This document shows positions 1 to 9,381 of a DNA stretch of 64,000 nt, in pieces (position 1 is the stretch's first letter; every line of letters starts with the position of its first letter). The notes beneath the pieces are model-generated. The model was not told where the DNA came from. It worked only from the letters and a program-made list of their open reading frames with translations, and made no database searches. The position numbers were made by a program, and so were the translations under genes. Source of the stretch: Stieleria sp. JC731 (GTDB lineage: Bacteria; Planctomycetota; Planctomycetia; Pirellulales; Pirellulaceae); assembly GCF_020966635.1 (NCBI RefSeq), contig NZ_JAJKFQ010000026.1, forward strand, positions 163,894 to 227,893. The letters run 5' to 3'.

Positions 1-7
1 GGTTGCT

Positions 8-250
8 ATCAGCCCCAAAGCGCCAGCGTGCGGTTGGGTGGGATCGTCGACCAACGCCCGTTGCGAACCGCGAGCTAGCGCTCTGCGGCTGATAAGATTT
101 CGGCGATGGTGATACATGATCAGCCGCGACGCGCCAGCGTGCGGTTAGGCGGGCAGGATTGATCGGCGCCAAATCCATGCAACCGTCGCTAGCGCGATAC
201 CGGCTCAGTTTGGATCGTCGCTATCAGCCGCAACGCGCCAGCGTGCGGTT
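8..250. repeat. Interspersed intergenic repeat, three direct copies and one inverted copy
   Basis: Three direct copies of a unit reading ATCAGCCgcaacGCGCCAGCG followed by TGCGGTT begin near positions 8, 119 and 222. An inverted copy (GCGAACCGCGAGCTAGCGCT then CTGCGGCTGAT) lies at 64-94. The stretch 1-268 holds no credible gene. Repeats of this form between genes fit a genome-wide interspersed family; I recall similar ones in Rhodopirellula, but that link is from memory. It lies directly downstream of the EF-hand gene, which ends at 269. Confidence 0.7.
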
Positions 251-268
251 CAATGTCTTCCAAACGGC

Positions 269-1669
269 CTAGCGGCTTCGGCGTGACTGCATCCAGTATG
301 CGTACTCTTTGACTGTCACGATCGCGTCTTTGTTTGCGTCCGCTTCGATAGGGCTCATCAACATCTTTTCGTATTCGCTTTTGACCAACTGCTTGTCGTT
401 GTTCTTGTCATAGCGACCGATAATGCGCTCGGCATAAGCCATCATCTTCTCGTCGACTTCGCCAACCGGACCTGATGAAGCAGCGGCTGCTCGTGGAGAT
501 GAGTCCGTATCACCACGGCTGGACGCCATGGATCCACTGCTGGCCGACGAGGCGTTTTCTTCGACAGCTTGGTAGGCTTCCGAGATCGTGATAAATCCAT
601 CGCGGTTTAAATCCGAACGAAAGAATTCTTCAACCGTTTGGTCGTCCCACTTCTCGGCAAACTCAGCCATTTCGATCTGGCCATCGCGGTTTTCGTCTTT
701 GTCGGCAAAGTAGCCCGGCAGGTCCTTTGGCAAATCCGCCTCGGTCAGCACTCGATAGGATTTTCGTCCGCCATAAACGTCAACGATTTCGGCTTCGCCA
801 CCACGGTCGCGACCGCGATCTCGATTGCGATTATCGCGTCCGGAATCTTCTGCCGTTTCACGACGACGCGCATAGCGAACGGCCAGTTCGCCTTCGGTCA
901 GGCGTCCATCTTTGTTGCGATCGAAATCCAATGGGTTGCCTGACATGCGGCTCGAAATCTCGTTCTTGTCCAGCACGCCATTGCGGTTTCGGTCATAGCG
1001 TCGGATCGTATTCCGCGCGTCTTCACGGTCTTTTTCTGTCACGGCAACGGACATCATTTCCGCAGCAGCCCCAAAGCCGAGCAGGGTGGGTGCGGCCTCT
1101 TCGTCTTCTTCCATGCCGAAGCCGGGAACCAAAAGTTCAGGGGTTAGCCCTTCATCACCGTTGGAACGTGAGCCGCCACGAGAGGAATCGTCACCGCCAC
1201 CTTCACGCATTTTTTGGAACGCTTCGGTGACCCGTTTGATCGAAATCGGCTGGCCCGGTTTGATGCTCGAATCAGTCGATTGCAGACGCTGGATCAGAAA
1301 CTGCGCCGGGCCTTGCTGTTCGTCGGGATCAATGGTTCCGTTGCCGTTTCGGTCCAAGCGAGTCAGGAAACTGCTGGGATCAAATCCGCCCCGGCTTCCA
1401 CCACGCCCGCCCCGATCGCCACCGCGGTCACCCCCACCACCGGGAGGTCCACCGGGGAATCCGCCACCGGGAGGACCGCCACGAAAGCCTCCGCCGGAAG
1501 GCCCACCGCTGGGAAATCCACCCCCAGGGAAGCCCCCTCCGGGAGGTCCGCCACGAAATCCGCCACGGCCTCCACCTTCATCATTTCCTCGCTGAGCGAA
1601 GGCGGATGTGGGGGTGAAAATTAGCGAAGCGGCGAAAATGCCGCGGACGAAAAGTTTTTGTGCGTTCAT
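269..1669 (-). CDS. Secreted Gly/Pro-rich EF-hand calcium-binding protein
   Basis: A probable signal peptide (basic N-terminus, hydrophobic core, cleavage after AFA-Q) begins at the ATG at 1669; an earlier in-frame start at 1684 would only add five residues. It is followed by a low-complexity Gly/Pro/Arg segment of GGFRGGPPGG type over roughly residues 30-95. At least seven EF-hand loops follow, for example DRNGNGTIDPDE, DRNRNGVLDKNE, DRNKDGRLTEGE, DENRDGQIEMAE, DLNRDGFITISE and DKNNDKQLVKSE. The last loop (DANKDAIVTVKE) lacks the usual Gly. Secreted multi-EF-hand proteins are common in planctomycetes, with calcium-dependent structural or surface roles proposed. Host gene; no operon partner. 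Confidence 0.85.
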   Translation of the reverse strand: MNAQKLFVRGIFAASLIFTPTSAFAQRGNDEGGGRGGFRGGPPGGGFPGGGFPSGGPSGGGFRGGPPGGGFPGGPPGGGGDRGGDRGGRGGSRGGFDPSSFLTRLDRNGNGTIDPDEQQGPAQFLIQRLQSTDSSIKPGQPISIKRVTEAFQKMREGGGDDSSRGGSRSNGDEGLTPELLVPGFGMEEDEEAAPTLLGFGAAAEMMSVAVTEKDREDARNTIRRYDRNRNGVLDKNEISSRMSGNPLDFDRNKDGRLTEGELAVRYARRRETAEDSGRDNRNRDRGRDRGGEAEIVDVYGGRKSYRVLTEADLPKDLPGYFADKDENRDGQIEMAEFAEKWDDQTVEEFFRSDLNRDGFITISEAYQAVEENASSASSGSMASSRGDTDSSPRAAAASSGPVGEVDEKMMAYAERIIGRYDKNNDKQLVKSEYEKMLMSPIEADANKDAIVTVKEYAYWMQSRRSR

Positions 1670-1737
1670 AGATGATGAAACCATCGCTGTGCGAAAAGGT
1701 TTCGATCGTCAAAACGCAAGACGCGAAGGACGACCGA

Positions 1738-3021
1738 TCACGCAAATTTTAACAGAGCGTACTTCTTTTTACCGCGCCGCAGCACCATCACAGTCTCACT
1801 TGCGAGGTCAGATTCGGTCAATTTGAGGTTCATGTCGGTTACGCGCTTATTATTCAGGTACGCGCCCCCTTCCTTGATGCCTCGCCTTGCGTCACTGCTG
1901 CTGGATGCCAATCCGGCAAGTTGGAATGCTTCGACGATCCAAAGCCCCTCCCCCGAGAGCATGTCGCGGGAGAGCTGCTTGTTGGGAACATCCGCAAAAA
2001 TTTGGCCCAATTGCTGGTCGTCCATGGCTTCGATTTCGCCACCGAATAGAACTTTGCTGGCCGATTGAGCCGAACGGAGGCCGGCGTCACCGTGAACAAA
2101 TTCGACCAACCATTCGGCCAGACGCTTTTGAGCGGTACGGCGAGCCGGATCGGACTGCGTCACTTCGGCCAGTTCGTCGTACTCTTCACGCTCGATTTCG
2201 GTCAGGTACGCGATGCATCGCATAACGTCATTGTCATCGACATTGACCCAGTACTGATAGAACTCGTAAGGGCTGGTGCGTTCGGGATCGAGCCAAACGG
2301 TGCCTTTCTCCGTCTTGCCCATTTTCCGGCCATCGGTCGTCGTCAGCAGCGGCGCGGTGATTCCGTACACCTGCTTTGACAACATCCGTCGGGCCAAGTC
2401 GATCCCAGCGGTGACGTTGCCCCATTGATCGCTGCCACCGGCTTGGATTCGACAGTCGTGATGTTTGCACAAGTAAACGAAGTCATATGCCTGCAGCAGC
2501 ATATAACTGAATTCCGTGTAGCTCAGTCCGGCATCGCTGCCCAAACGAGCACGCACAGATTCTTTGCCCATCATCGCTCCGACGGGAAAGTTTTTGCCGA
2601 TGTCACGAAGGAATTCCAGGTAGCTGTAGTCCTTCATCCAGTCGAAATTGTTAAGCAGCATCGCGGCTTGGTCGCCTTCGAATCGCAGATGTTGCCGCAT
2701 TTGAGATTCGATGCCAGCGACGTTCGCAGCCAGTTGATCGGCGGACAGCAGGTTGCGTTCTTCGCTTTTGCCACTGGGGTCACCGATCATCCCTGTCGCG
2801 CCACCGACCAAGGCGATCGGACGGTGACCGGCATTTTGAAACCGGCGAAGCATCATCAATTGCATCAACGAGCCGACGTGCAACGATGATGCGGTGGGGT
2901 CAAATCCGATGTAGACGGTTTGCGGGCCCGATTGCAGCAATTTCGCCAAGCCATCTTCGTCGGTGGTCTGATGAATCAATCCACGCCAACGTAGTTCTGA
3001 AATCAGGTCTTTTTCACTCAT
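1738..3021 (-). CDS. tyrS: Tyrosyl-tRNA synthetase
   Basis: 427 residues, the usual length for bacterial TyrRS (class Ic). It charges tRNA-Tyr with tyrosine in the cytoplasm. The N-terminal Rossmann domain has YIGFDPTASSLHVGS, where HVGS is the HIGH-box equivalent. The KMSKS loop reads GRKMGKT near residue 230. The C-terminal 80 residues look like an S4 RNA-binding domain (DARRGIKEGGAYLNNKRV). Its start overlaps the 3' end of ispD by 8 bases, so the two are probably co-transcribed leftward. Confidence 0.97.
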   Translation of the reverse strand: MSEKDLISELRWRGLIHQTTDEDGLAKLLQSGPQTVYIGFDPTASSLHVGSLMQLMMLRRFQNAGHRPIALVGGATGMIGDPSGKSEERNLLSADQLAANVAGIESQMRQHLRFEGDQAAMLLNNFDWMKDYSYLEFLRDIGKNFPVGAMMGKESVRARLGSDAGLSYTEFSYMLLQAYDFVYLCKHHDCRIQAGGSDQWGNVTAGIDLARRMLSKQVYGITAPLLTTTDGRKMGKTEKGTVWLDPERTSPYEFYQYWVNVDDNDVMRCIAYLTEIEREEYDELAEVTQSDPARRTAQKRLAEWLVEFVHGDAGLRSAQSASKVLFGGEIEAMDDQQLGQIFADVPNKQLSRDMLSGEGLWIVEAFQLAGLASSSSDARRGIKEGGAYLNNKRVTDMNLKLTESDLASETVMVLRRGKKKYALLKFA

Positions 3022-3730
3022 CGCGTTTTGCTTTTCGACTTTGCACTATGGCTTCGGCAACCGTCAGGTCGCCTGGGTGTGTGATTTTTAGGTTTTCGGC
3101 GGAGCATTCGACTAAGGCAACGTTCACGCCAGTGCGTGAGACCAACTCGGCATCGTCGGTGGCCGGCCGTCCACGGTGACGCTTATAAGCTTGACGTAAA
3201 ACGTCCGGTTTAAAAACCTGGGGTGTCTGTGCCATCCACAAGATGCTTCGATCAATCGTCGAACATGAACTGCCTTGGTCAAGTGATTGTTTGACCGTTG
3301 CCGTCATCGGCGAAGCCAGGATTGCCGCACCACACTGCAGGGCCTTTTCGAAAACTCGTTGCAATTCATCCGTGTGAACCAGTGGTCTGGCCGCATCGTG
3401 GATCGCTACCAAATCGATGTCGTTGTCTGTCGCTAGATGATCTAGACCCGATCCGACGCTATCGGTTCGCTCCGCGCCACCTCGAACAATCTCGATCTGT
3501 AGTTGCTCGATAACACGGGACTTCTCGTTTTCAAAGTAGTCACGGTCATCGTCTGAAATCGGCATCACCAGACGTACGACAGCTGGATGTCGCCGAAGCA
3601 TTTCAGCTGTTTGTTGCCAGATGGGTTTGCCGTCCAATTGAGCGAATAACTTATTTCGCTCCGAACCAAATCGGCGCCCGCTTCCTGCAGCGGGCATGAT
3701 TACGGCAACGCGACTCGGTGAGGCGGACAT
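3014..3730 (-). CDS. ispD: 2-C-methyl-D-erythritol 4-phosphate cytidylyltransferase
   Basis: 238 residues, normal for IspD. It transfers CMP from CTP to methylerythritol phosphate in the MEP isoprenoid pathway. The N-terminal nucleotide-binding loop reads IMPAAGSGRRFGSERNK, with the lysine positioned as in the family. HDAARPLV near residue 110 is the conserved substrate/metal segment. The ORF overlaps tyrS by 8 bases and is the promoter-proximal gene of the pair. Confidence 0.95.
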   Translation of the reverse strand: MSASPSRVAVIMPAAGSGRRFGSERNKLFAQLDGKPIWQQTAEMLRRHPAVVRLVMPISDDDRDYFENEKSRVIEQLQIEIVRGGAERTDSVGSGLDHLATDNDIDLVAIHDAARPLVHTDELQRVFEKALQCGAAILASPMTATVKQSLDQGSSCSTIDRSILWMAQTPQVFKPDVLRQAYKRHRGRPATDDAELVSRTGVNVALVECSAENLKITHPGDLTVAEAIVQSRKAKRDE

Positions 3731-3864
3731 CAGTTTTCTAATTCTCGCTTGAACCGGTCACTTCAATTGGCAAACGCATATCGCTGCGTTTGCGTTCGAT
3801 TTTCAGGCGGGTAACGCAAGGGCCGATCTGTTAGGCCCAAGACTTTGTGCTACCTACCCGTCGA

Positions 3865-5061
3865 CTATCGACGAGCGGCTTCGTGCTTCAGAGGCAACCA
3901 AGCCGCATTTTCGCTGCTGCTGGCGACACACTGCTGAATGAAGTACATGCCTTCGACACCGTCGTAGCAGTTGGTGTAGACCGTGTCTTTCTGCTCGACT
4001 TTATCACCAGCGGCACGCTTTGCCATCGCGTCAAACGCCGCAGCGTAGACGTTGGCAAACGCTTCAAAGAATGCTTCGGGGTGTCCCGATGGCAAACGGC
4101 AAGCCGCAGCCCCCATCGAATTCATGAAAGGTGCGTTGGGGTCACGGGTGAGGATTTGATGAGCCTTCCCGTTTTGGCGGAAGATCATCTCGTTCGGGTT
4201 TTCTTGCCGCCACTTCAAAGAACCTTTGGTGCCGTCGATTTCGATTTCGAGATCGTTTTCGCGGCCATGGCTGATCTGTGATGCGGTGACGGTCCCCAAA
4301 GCTCCGTTTTCATAACGAATCACTGCGGTGCCATAGTCGTCAAGTTTTCGGCCTTCGACAAACGCCTTCAAGCTGCAGCTAACCTGATCGGGCAACAGTC
4401 CGGTCATGTAGCGACCGAGGTTGTAAGCGTGCGTCGCGATGTCACCGAAGGCTCCCGCAGCGCCACTCTTGCTTGGGTCAGTTCGCCATGCCGCTTGCTT
4501 TTGATCTTCGGCTTCAAGCGATGTACGCAACCAACCTTGGATGTACTGGGCACGAACGGCGTTGATCTCGCCCAGTTCACCGCTGGCGATCATTTCGCGA
4601 GCTTGGCGAATCAGGGGATAACCGGTGTAGTTGTGCGAGAGCGCAAAAACGACATCGCTGTTTTGAAGCGTTTGCAGCAACTGTTCCGCTTGGGCCAAAT
4701 CGAACGTCATCGGCTTGTCGCAAACGACGTTAAAGCCGGCTTTGATTGCCGCGTCGGCAACTTCGAAGTGAACGTGGTTTGGCGTGGCGATGCTGACGAA
4801 GTCGATCCGTTCGCCCTCGGGAAGCTTCAGTTCTGCGTCCAGCATTTCTTGATAGCTGGTGTAAGCTCGGTCTTCGGCGATTCCGTAATCGGGCGCGGAT
4901 GCCTTCGCACGTTCGGGATTGCTGCTCAGTGCACCGGCAACCAATTCAGCGCGATTGTCTAAGCAAGCGGCAATGGAGTGAACGCGGCCAATAAAGGAGC
5001 CTTGTCCTCCGCCAACCAGTGCCATTCGGAGCTTGCGGTTTAGGGGTTCATTCAGAGCCAT
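3865..5061 (-). CDS. Gfo/Idh/MocA family NAD(P)-dependent oxidoreductase
   Basis: 398 residues. The N-terminal Rossmann fold starts LRMALVGGGQGSFIGRVH (GGGxGxxxG dinucleotide site). The motif CDKPMTFDLAQAE near residue 115 matches the family EKP signature with Asp in place of Glu. The C-terminal part is the alpha/beta substrate domain. These enzymes oxidise sugars, inositols or their derivatives; the substrate here cannot be read from sequence. Planctomycete genomes carry many paralogues. Stand-alone leftward gene. Confidence 0.93.
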   Translation of the reverse strand: MALNEPLNRKLRMALVGGGQGSFIGRVHSIAACLDNRAELVAGALSSNPERAKASAPDYGIAEDRAYTSYQEMLDAELKLPEGERIDFVSIATPNHVHFEVADAAIKAGFNVVCDKPMTFDLAQAEQLLQTLQNSDVVFALSHNYTGYPLIRQAREMIASGELGEINAVRAQYIQGWLRTSLEAEDQKQAAWRTDPSKSGAAGAFGDIATHAYNLGRYMTGLLPDQVSCSLKAFVEGRKLDDYGTAVIRYENGALGTVTASQISHGRENDLEIEIDGTKGSLKWRQENPNEMIFRQNGKAHQILTRDPNAPFMNSMGAAACRLPSGHPEAFFEAFANVYAAAFDAMAKRAAGDKVEQKDTVYTNCYDGVEGMYFIQQCVASSSENAAWLPLKHEAARR

Positions 5062-5249
5062 GGCGGTTTTGTTGACCTCGGTGATGCGAAGGGAGACAAT
5101 AAACGCTTCAAGGGGAAAAAATCTCAGCAGGTTGCAATCGTAAAGATCCTCCGCCTGCGCTACAATTCCCCGTCAACCGCTTGTCCGGCCCCTCAACTGC
5201 TTGTCAGGCTCGTCTTCGACATTCAAACCGTTCGTCTGGAGCTTCGTTC

Positions 5250-5888
5250 ATGACCTTGATCCCAACCGAAACCAATGCCGAAACGTCGTCGGCTGAATCG
5301 CGCATCGAAAATCTATCGTCGCGTCGAAAGGGTCGGAAACTTACCGTCTTTTTTGCGGTAACAACACTTGCGGCGACATTTGTTGCCGCTTACTTCGCCG
5401 GTCAAACACAAGCCCTGCGTGAAACCAGCTCGGGCACCGAAGTCGGCCAATGGAAACTTCCAGCACTCAACGCAACGGCCGCCATTTCCAGCGAAAAATT
5501 TTCGATGGCAACCGGTTTGATTAGCAACGAAGCCGAGGGGCTTTTCGTTCTCGACCACAATTCTGGTCTGTTGCAATGTTCGGTGATGTATCCACGGCTT
5601 GGCAAATTCATGGGCCTTTTCACCGTGAACGTCCAAGACGTCTTGGGAACCGGCAAGGGCACTGGCTACATGATGGTGACCGGGCTGGTCGACGCCCCCA
5701 GCAGCAACAACAACCCAGTTGCAAACTCCGTGATCTACGTTCTGAATACATCAAACGGTACCTACGCTTGCTACTACATTCCCTTCAACCGAACGTTCTT
5801 AAATTCGGGCAAGCCACAGCAGGGTTCATTGGTTCTGCTATCCACCGGTTCGGCTGACCCAGTGATCGACCGGGACGCTCAGCGCTAA
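5250..5888 (+). CDS. Membrane-anchored hypothetical protein
   Basis: 212 residues from the ATG at 5250. A basic stretch (RRKGRK) is followed by one N-terminal transmembrane segment (FFAVTTLAATFVAAYFAG) at about residues 32-50, so the remainder is probably periplasmic. The domain contains GLFVLDHNSGLLQC and a C-terminal half rich in Val, Asn and Ser. I do not recognise a named family. It is followed by the terminator at 6001. Confidence 0.75.
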   Translation: MTLIPTETNAETSSAESRIENLSSRRKGRKLTVFFAVTTLAATFVAAYFAGQTQALRETSSGTEVGQWKLPALNATAAISSEKFSMATGLISNEAEGLFVLDHNSGLLQCSVMYPRLGKFMGLFTVNVQDVLGTGKGTGYMMVTGLVDAPSSNNNPVANSVIYVLNTSNGTYACYYIPFNRTFLNSGKPQQGSLVLLSTGSADPVIDRDAQR

Positions 5889-6000
5889 ATCGACCTCAGC
5901 GTTCGATCAGGACGCACACGCACGGCTGGGCGGCGAATCGTGTTGCTGATTGGTTCGAAGTACCGTTTACCAGTTCAGTCGGGTTCGTAATAAAACAAAG

Positions 6001-6038
6001 AAACGCTGGTGGGGCATTCCTCATCCAGCGTTTTTTTT
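6001..6038 (+). terminator. Rho-independent terminator
   Basis: AAACGCTGG and CCAGCGTTT form a 9-bp stem around a 14-nt loop, followed by eight T residues in all. It terminates the gene ending at 5888. The rest of the 5889-6244 gap shows nothing I can identify; a promoter for the helicase gene is expected there but no clear boxes are visible. Confidence 0.85.
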
Positions 6039-6244
6039 ATTTTGGCGCTATGCAACGAGGCGGTATTGACTCCCTCGAATTGCGACGCGCGGCAAAATCC
6101 TCGTTGACCTAAATTGTCACCTAGCTGGGACTGCATTTTACGGATCTGCCGAACTGCGGAGCCTGGACAGGTCATCTGCTGATCGTCGCTTGCCGATTTC
6201 CGCGGAATCATTAGCATTTCAGCTGAACGTACCGAACGCCAACG

Positions 6245-8311
6245 GTGCTCAATTTTGGCGACCATTCGTATCGCCGCTGGCCACCTCATCATCTCGCACG
6301 CTCAGGATCCCCGTTGTCTCACGGATTGAATCCCGCCCAATCAGACGCGGTCAACACATTGTCGGGGCCATTGTTGGTGCTTGCCGGAGCCGGAACGGGC
6401 AAAACGCGTGTGGTCACGTTTCGCATTGCCAATTTGATCAAACATGGGACGTCTCCTGATCGGATTCTGGCAGTCACGTTCACCAATAAAGCCGCCGGTG
6501 AAATGAAAGAGCGGATCGGTGAGCTGTTGGGGTATTCGAAAAAACGCAAAAAACGTGGCGAGAAACGCCCTGAGCCAACCATCAGCACCTTTCACGCACA
6601 CTGCGTCAAAGTTCTTCGGCGTCACGCGACAGCGCTGGGCTATCCCGACAAATTTTCGATCTATGACCGAAGCGATCAGGAGTCGCTTGCTCGAGCGGTG
6701 CTTCGCGAATTGCGTCTGCCCAACACAGCGCTCAAGCCCGGTGACTTGCTGAACATTATCAGCAACTGGAAAAACGCTTCGATCCTTCCCGATCGAGCTC
6801 CCTTGGAAGCTTCAAATGACCGCGAGCATTTGGCCGCCGCGGGCTATCGACGTTACCAGGAGGGTTTGAAAAGCCGCGGCGCGATGGACTTTGACGACCT
6901 ATTGCTGCAGACCGAGATGCTTTTCGATCAGCACATCAGCATTCGCGACGAAGAAGCCAAGCGGTTTGATCACGTCCTTGTCGATGAATACCAAGATACC
7001 AACGGTAGTCAGTATCGCATCACAAGGCACCTTGCCGGTGCGCACCGAAATCTCTGTGTGGTCGGTGACGACGATCAATCGATTTATGCCTGGCGTGGTG
7101 CCGACGTTACTCACATTCTGAACTTTAAGAACGATTGGCCGGATGCCAAAGTCGTTTGTCTGGAGGCGAACTATCGCAGTTGTGGTTCGATCCTCGAAAT
7201 GGCGAACCGGCTGATCAAGTTCAATAAGTATCGGCACGACAAGGTCCTGCGTCCGTCACGTCCCGATGGCATCCGTCCGCGTATCGCACAGCACAAAGAC
7301 GAAATCAAAGAGGCCCAATCGGTTGTTAGTGAGATCAAACACCTGATCGAAAACCAACATATCCAACCACGCGACATCGCGATCTTGTTCCGTACCAACG
7401 AACAGCCACGACTCTTTGAAACCGAGCTTCGTAAAGCGAATGTCCCCTACGTGATGTTGGGTAGCCAATCGTTTTTTGATCGGCGCGAAGTGCGTGACAT
7501 GGTCGCTTACCTCAAGTGGATCGACCAACCCGACGATGAAGTCTCGTTGCTTCGTGTTATCAATACACCGGCACGCGGCATCAGTGCCAAAGCGGTGAAG
7601 ACGTTGATGGAACATGCCGTCGCCGCGGGCGTTCCCATTTGGCAGATCATGCAGAAGCCAGATTTGGTTGCCGATCTATCCCCAGCAGCACAGCGTGGTG
7701 TCGAGCAGCTCAAGTCGATTCACGCCGACGTCAACACAAGAGCTAAAAGTGATTCGCTGGCGGCGGCGATGGAGACCCTGCTGACTCAAACCGCTTACAG
7801 CGACGAAATCAACCGTTTGTACGACGAACCCGAAGATCGTCAAAACCGCATGGCGTCGTTGGGAGAGGTTACCAACGCGATCTCGGCTTTCGAAGATGGT
7901 CGCGATGACGCTGACTTGACCGGGTTCCTTGCCGACATCGCTTTGTCGGGGCGTGAGATGGGAAACGAGAAAGACAAGCTAGCGATGCAAAACGCGGTGT
8001 GGCTATTGACGCTACACGCCGCCAAGGGACTGGAGTTCCCTGTCGTCTACATGGTTGGGCTCGAAGAAGGCCTGCTGCCACATTCACGTAGCGTTAAATC
8101 GGGACGTGACGAAGACATCGCCGAAGAGCGTCGTCTTTGCTACGTGGGAATCACCCGCGCCCAGGAAAAACTGACCATGTCACTCGCGTTGACCCGCCGA
8201 AAATGGGGCAAGGCACGGCCGACAATCCCAAGTCAGTTTTTATACGAAGTGACCGGACAGGCCGAAAATGCCAAGAAGTACCAACGCAAACGCGGGACTC
8301 CGGCCCGATAG
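6245..8311 (+). CDS. UvrD/PcrA/Rep-type superfamily 1 DNA helicase
   Basis: 688 residues from the ATG at 6245; a TTG at 6314 would give a start closer to the usual PcrA N-terminus (GLNPAQSDAV), so about 23 residues are uncertain. Motifs in order: Q-motif region LNPAQ, Walker A VLAGAGTGKTR, Ia AVTFTNKAAGEMKER, Walker B VDEYQDTN, III GDDDQSIYAWRGA, V TLHAAKGLEFPVVY and VI YVGITRAQEKL. It is a 3'-5' ATP-dependent translocase acting in repair and replication-fork clearing. The length fits PcrA/UvrD rather than RecB. A single rightward host gene. Confidence 0.93.
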   Translation: MLNFGDHSYRRWPPHHLARSGSPLSHGLNPAQSDAVNTLSGPLLVLAGAGTGKTRVVTFRIANLIKHGTSPDRILAVTFTNKAAGEMKERIGELLGYSKKRKKRGEKRPEPTISTFHAHCVKVLRRHATALGYPDKFSIYDRSDQESLARAVLRELRLPNTALKPGDLLNIISNWKNASILPDRAPLEASNDREHLAAAGYRRYQEGLKSRGAMDFDDLLLQTEMLFDQHISIRDEEAKRFDHVLVDEYQDTNGSQYRITRHLAGAHRNLCVVGDDDQSIYAWRGADVTHILNFKNDWPDAKVVCLEANYRSCGSILEMANRLIKFNKYRHDKVLRPSRPDGIRPRIAQHKDEIKEAQSVVSEIKHLIENQHIQPRDIAILFRTNEQPRLFETELRKANVPYVMLGSQSFFDRREVRDMVAYLKWIDQPDDEVSLLRVINTPARGISAKAVKTLMEHAVAAGVPIWQIMQKPDLVADLSPAAQRGVEQLKSIHADVNTRAKSDSLAAAMETLLTQTAYSDEINRLYDEPEDRQNRMASLGEVTNAISAFEDGRDDADLTGFLADIALSGREMGNEKDKLAMQNAVWLLTLHAAKGLEFPVVYMVGLEEGLLPHSRSVKSGRDEDIAEERRLCYVGITRAQEKLTMSLALTRRKWGKARPTIPSQFLYEVTGQAENAKKYQRKRGTPAR

Positions 8312-8349
8312 TGAGTCCAACCTGCGGGCGATGGCTTGCAGTTGACGGT

Positions 8350-9135
8350 TTAAAACCTTGCCAGATTTCGCAGGTAGGAAACGCCGTGGGCGATCTCGTC
8401 GATTGTCGAGTCTTCTCGGCCGACGATCATCGGTCCGCTAAAGTCTGCGTCGTCGAGTGTTGCCAATAGATGCGGGTAGTCGACGGTGCCTTCGCCAATC
8501 GGAACACGAATTCCACGCCCGGCAGCGAGGTCCAGGACGCCATCGGTGGCACAAACGACTTGGACGCGGGATTTCAGCTTCGCTAATGATTCGATCGCAT
8601 CATGGCGATTGACGACCAGCTGACCGGGGTTGAAAGCAACCGCGACGAAACCTTCGTCGTCTCTATCCAAAAGTTGCGCCAGAGTCTCGCCTGATTCGGC
8701 CCCCGTTTCAGCGGCTAAAAATGCCCCGACACGTGCACCGTAACGGCCGAGGTCTTGCATCACCGATTCCAAGGTTTCATATCGAGGATCGGTAATTTCT
8801 TCAGGTACGTAACCGATGTGATTGATGACGGCCGATGCGCCCAATTTGTAGGCAAGCTGCATCGCTGACTTCGTCGCATCAATTCGCCGTTGCAAGTCTT
8901 GCGGATTGTCATACCCACGACGCGTTTGAAAACGGAGGCTGGCGACACGCAGGTTGCGTTCATCAAGTAGCTTCTTCAGGTGTCTTAAACCGGTTTCGGT
9001 CAAGCTATCCGGATGAACTTCGCCACGACCGTTTAACTCAACCGAGCCAACGCCCATTCTGGCTGCCACATCAAGTGACTTTTTCAATGGCAGTTTCAAG
9101 GCGTCCAAGCGGATCGCGATTTTCGGTTCGGTCAT
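8350..9135 (-). CDS. Sugar phosphate isomerase/epimerase-like TIM-barrel protein
   Basis: 261 residues, in the length range of the AP endonuclease 2/xylose isomerase-like family. Typical pieces include VELNGRGEVHP, SAVINHIGYVP, AAETGAESGE and GEGTVDYPHLLATL, with the His and Glu residues that would ligate a divalent metal. Probably a carbohydrate isomerase or epimerase; the substrate is unknown. Converges on the helicase gene with a 38-base gap. Confidence 0.85.
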   Translation of the reverse strand: MTEPKIAIRLDALKLPLKKSLDVAARMGVGSVELNGRGEVHPDSLTETGLRHLKKLLDERNLRVASLRFQTRRGYDNPQDLQRRIDATKSAMQLAYKLGASAVINHIGYVPEEITDPRYETLESVMQDLGRYGARVGAFLAAETGAESGETLAQLLDRDDEGFVAVAFNPGQLVVNRHDAIESLAKLKSRVQVVCATDGVLDLAAGRGIRVPIGEGTVDYPHLLATLDDADFSGPMIVGREDSTIDEIAHGVSYLRNLARF

Positions 9136-9381
9136 GAGACTTTACAACGATGAGGCAGTTTCGAGCATGGAAATTAGCGTTCGATTGTGAACCAAGCAAG
9201 CACGAGATGAACAGGGCGAGGCGAACAGACGGATGTTTGGTCGGCAAAGCAATCGTTTTAAGGGGAAGGCTTTAGCCTACGTCCCAGATCTTTCCTAATC
9301 GCCTATGATAGTGACTTGATTCGACGTCTCGATTCGACGTCCAGTCAGACAGTCCGACTTTTTGCTCTGAGTGTGATATTG

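Noticed and set aside
8..250. CRISPR or IS end in the first 250 bases
   Set aside because: Copies occur in both orientations with irregular spacing and there is no transposase; better explained as an interspersed repeat.
1086..1595. Pro-rich rightward ORF opposite the EF-hand gene
   Set aside because: Complement of the Gly-rich coding region; composition is a mirror artefact.
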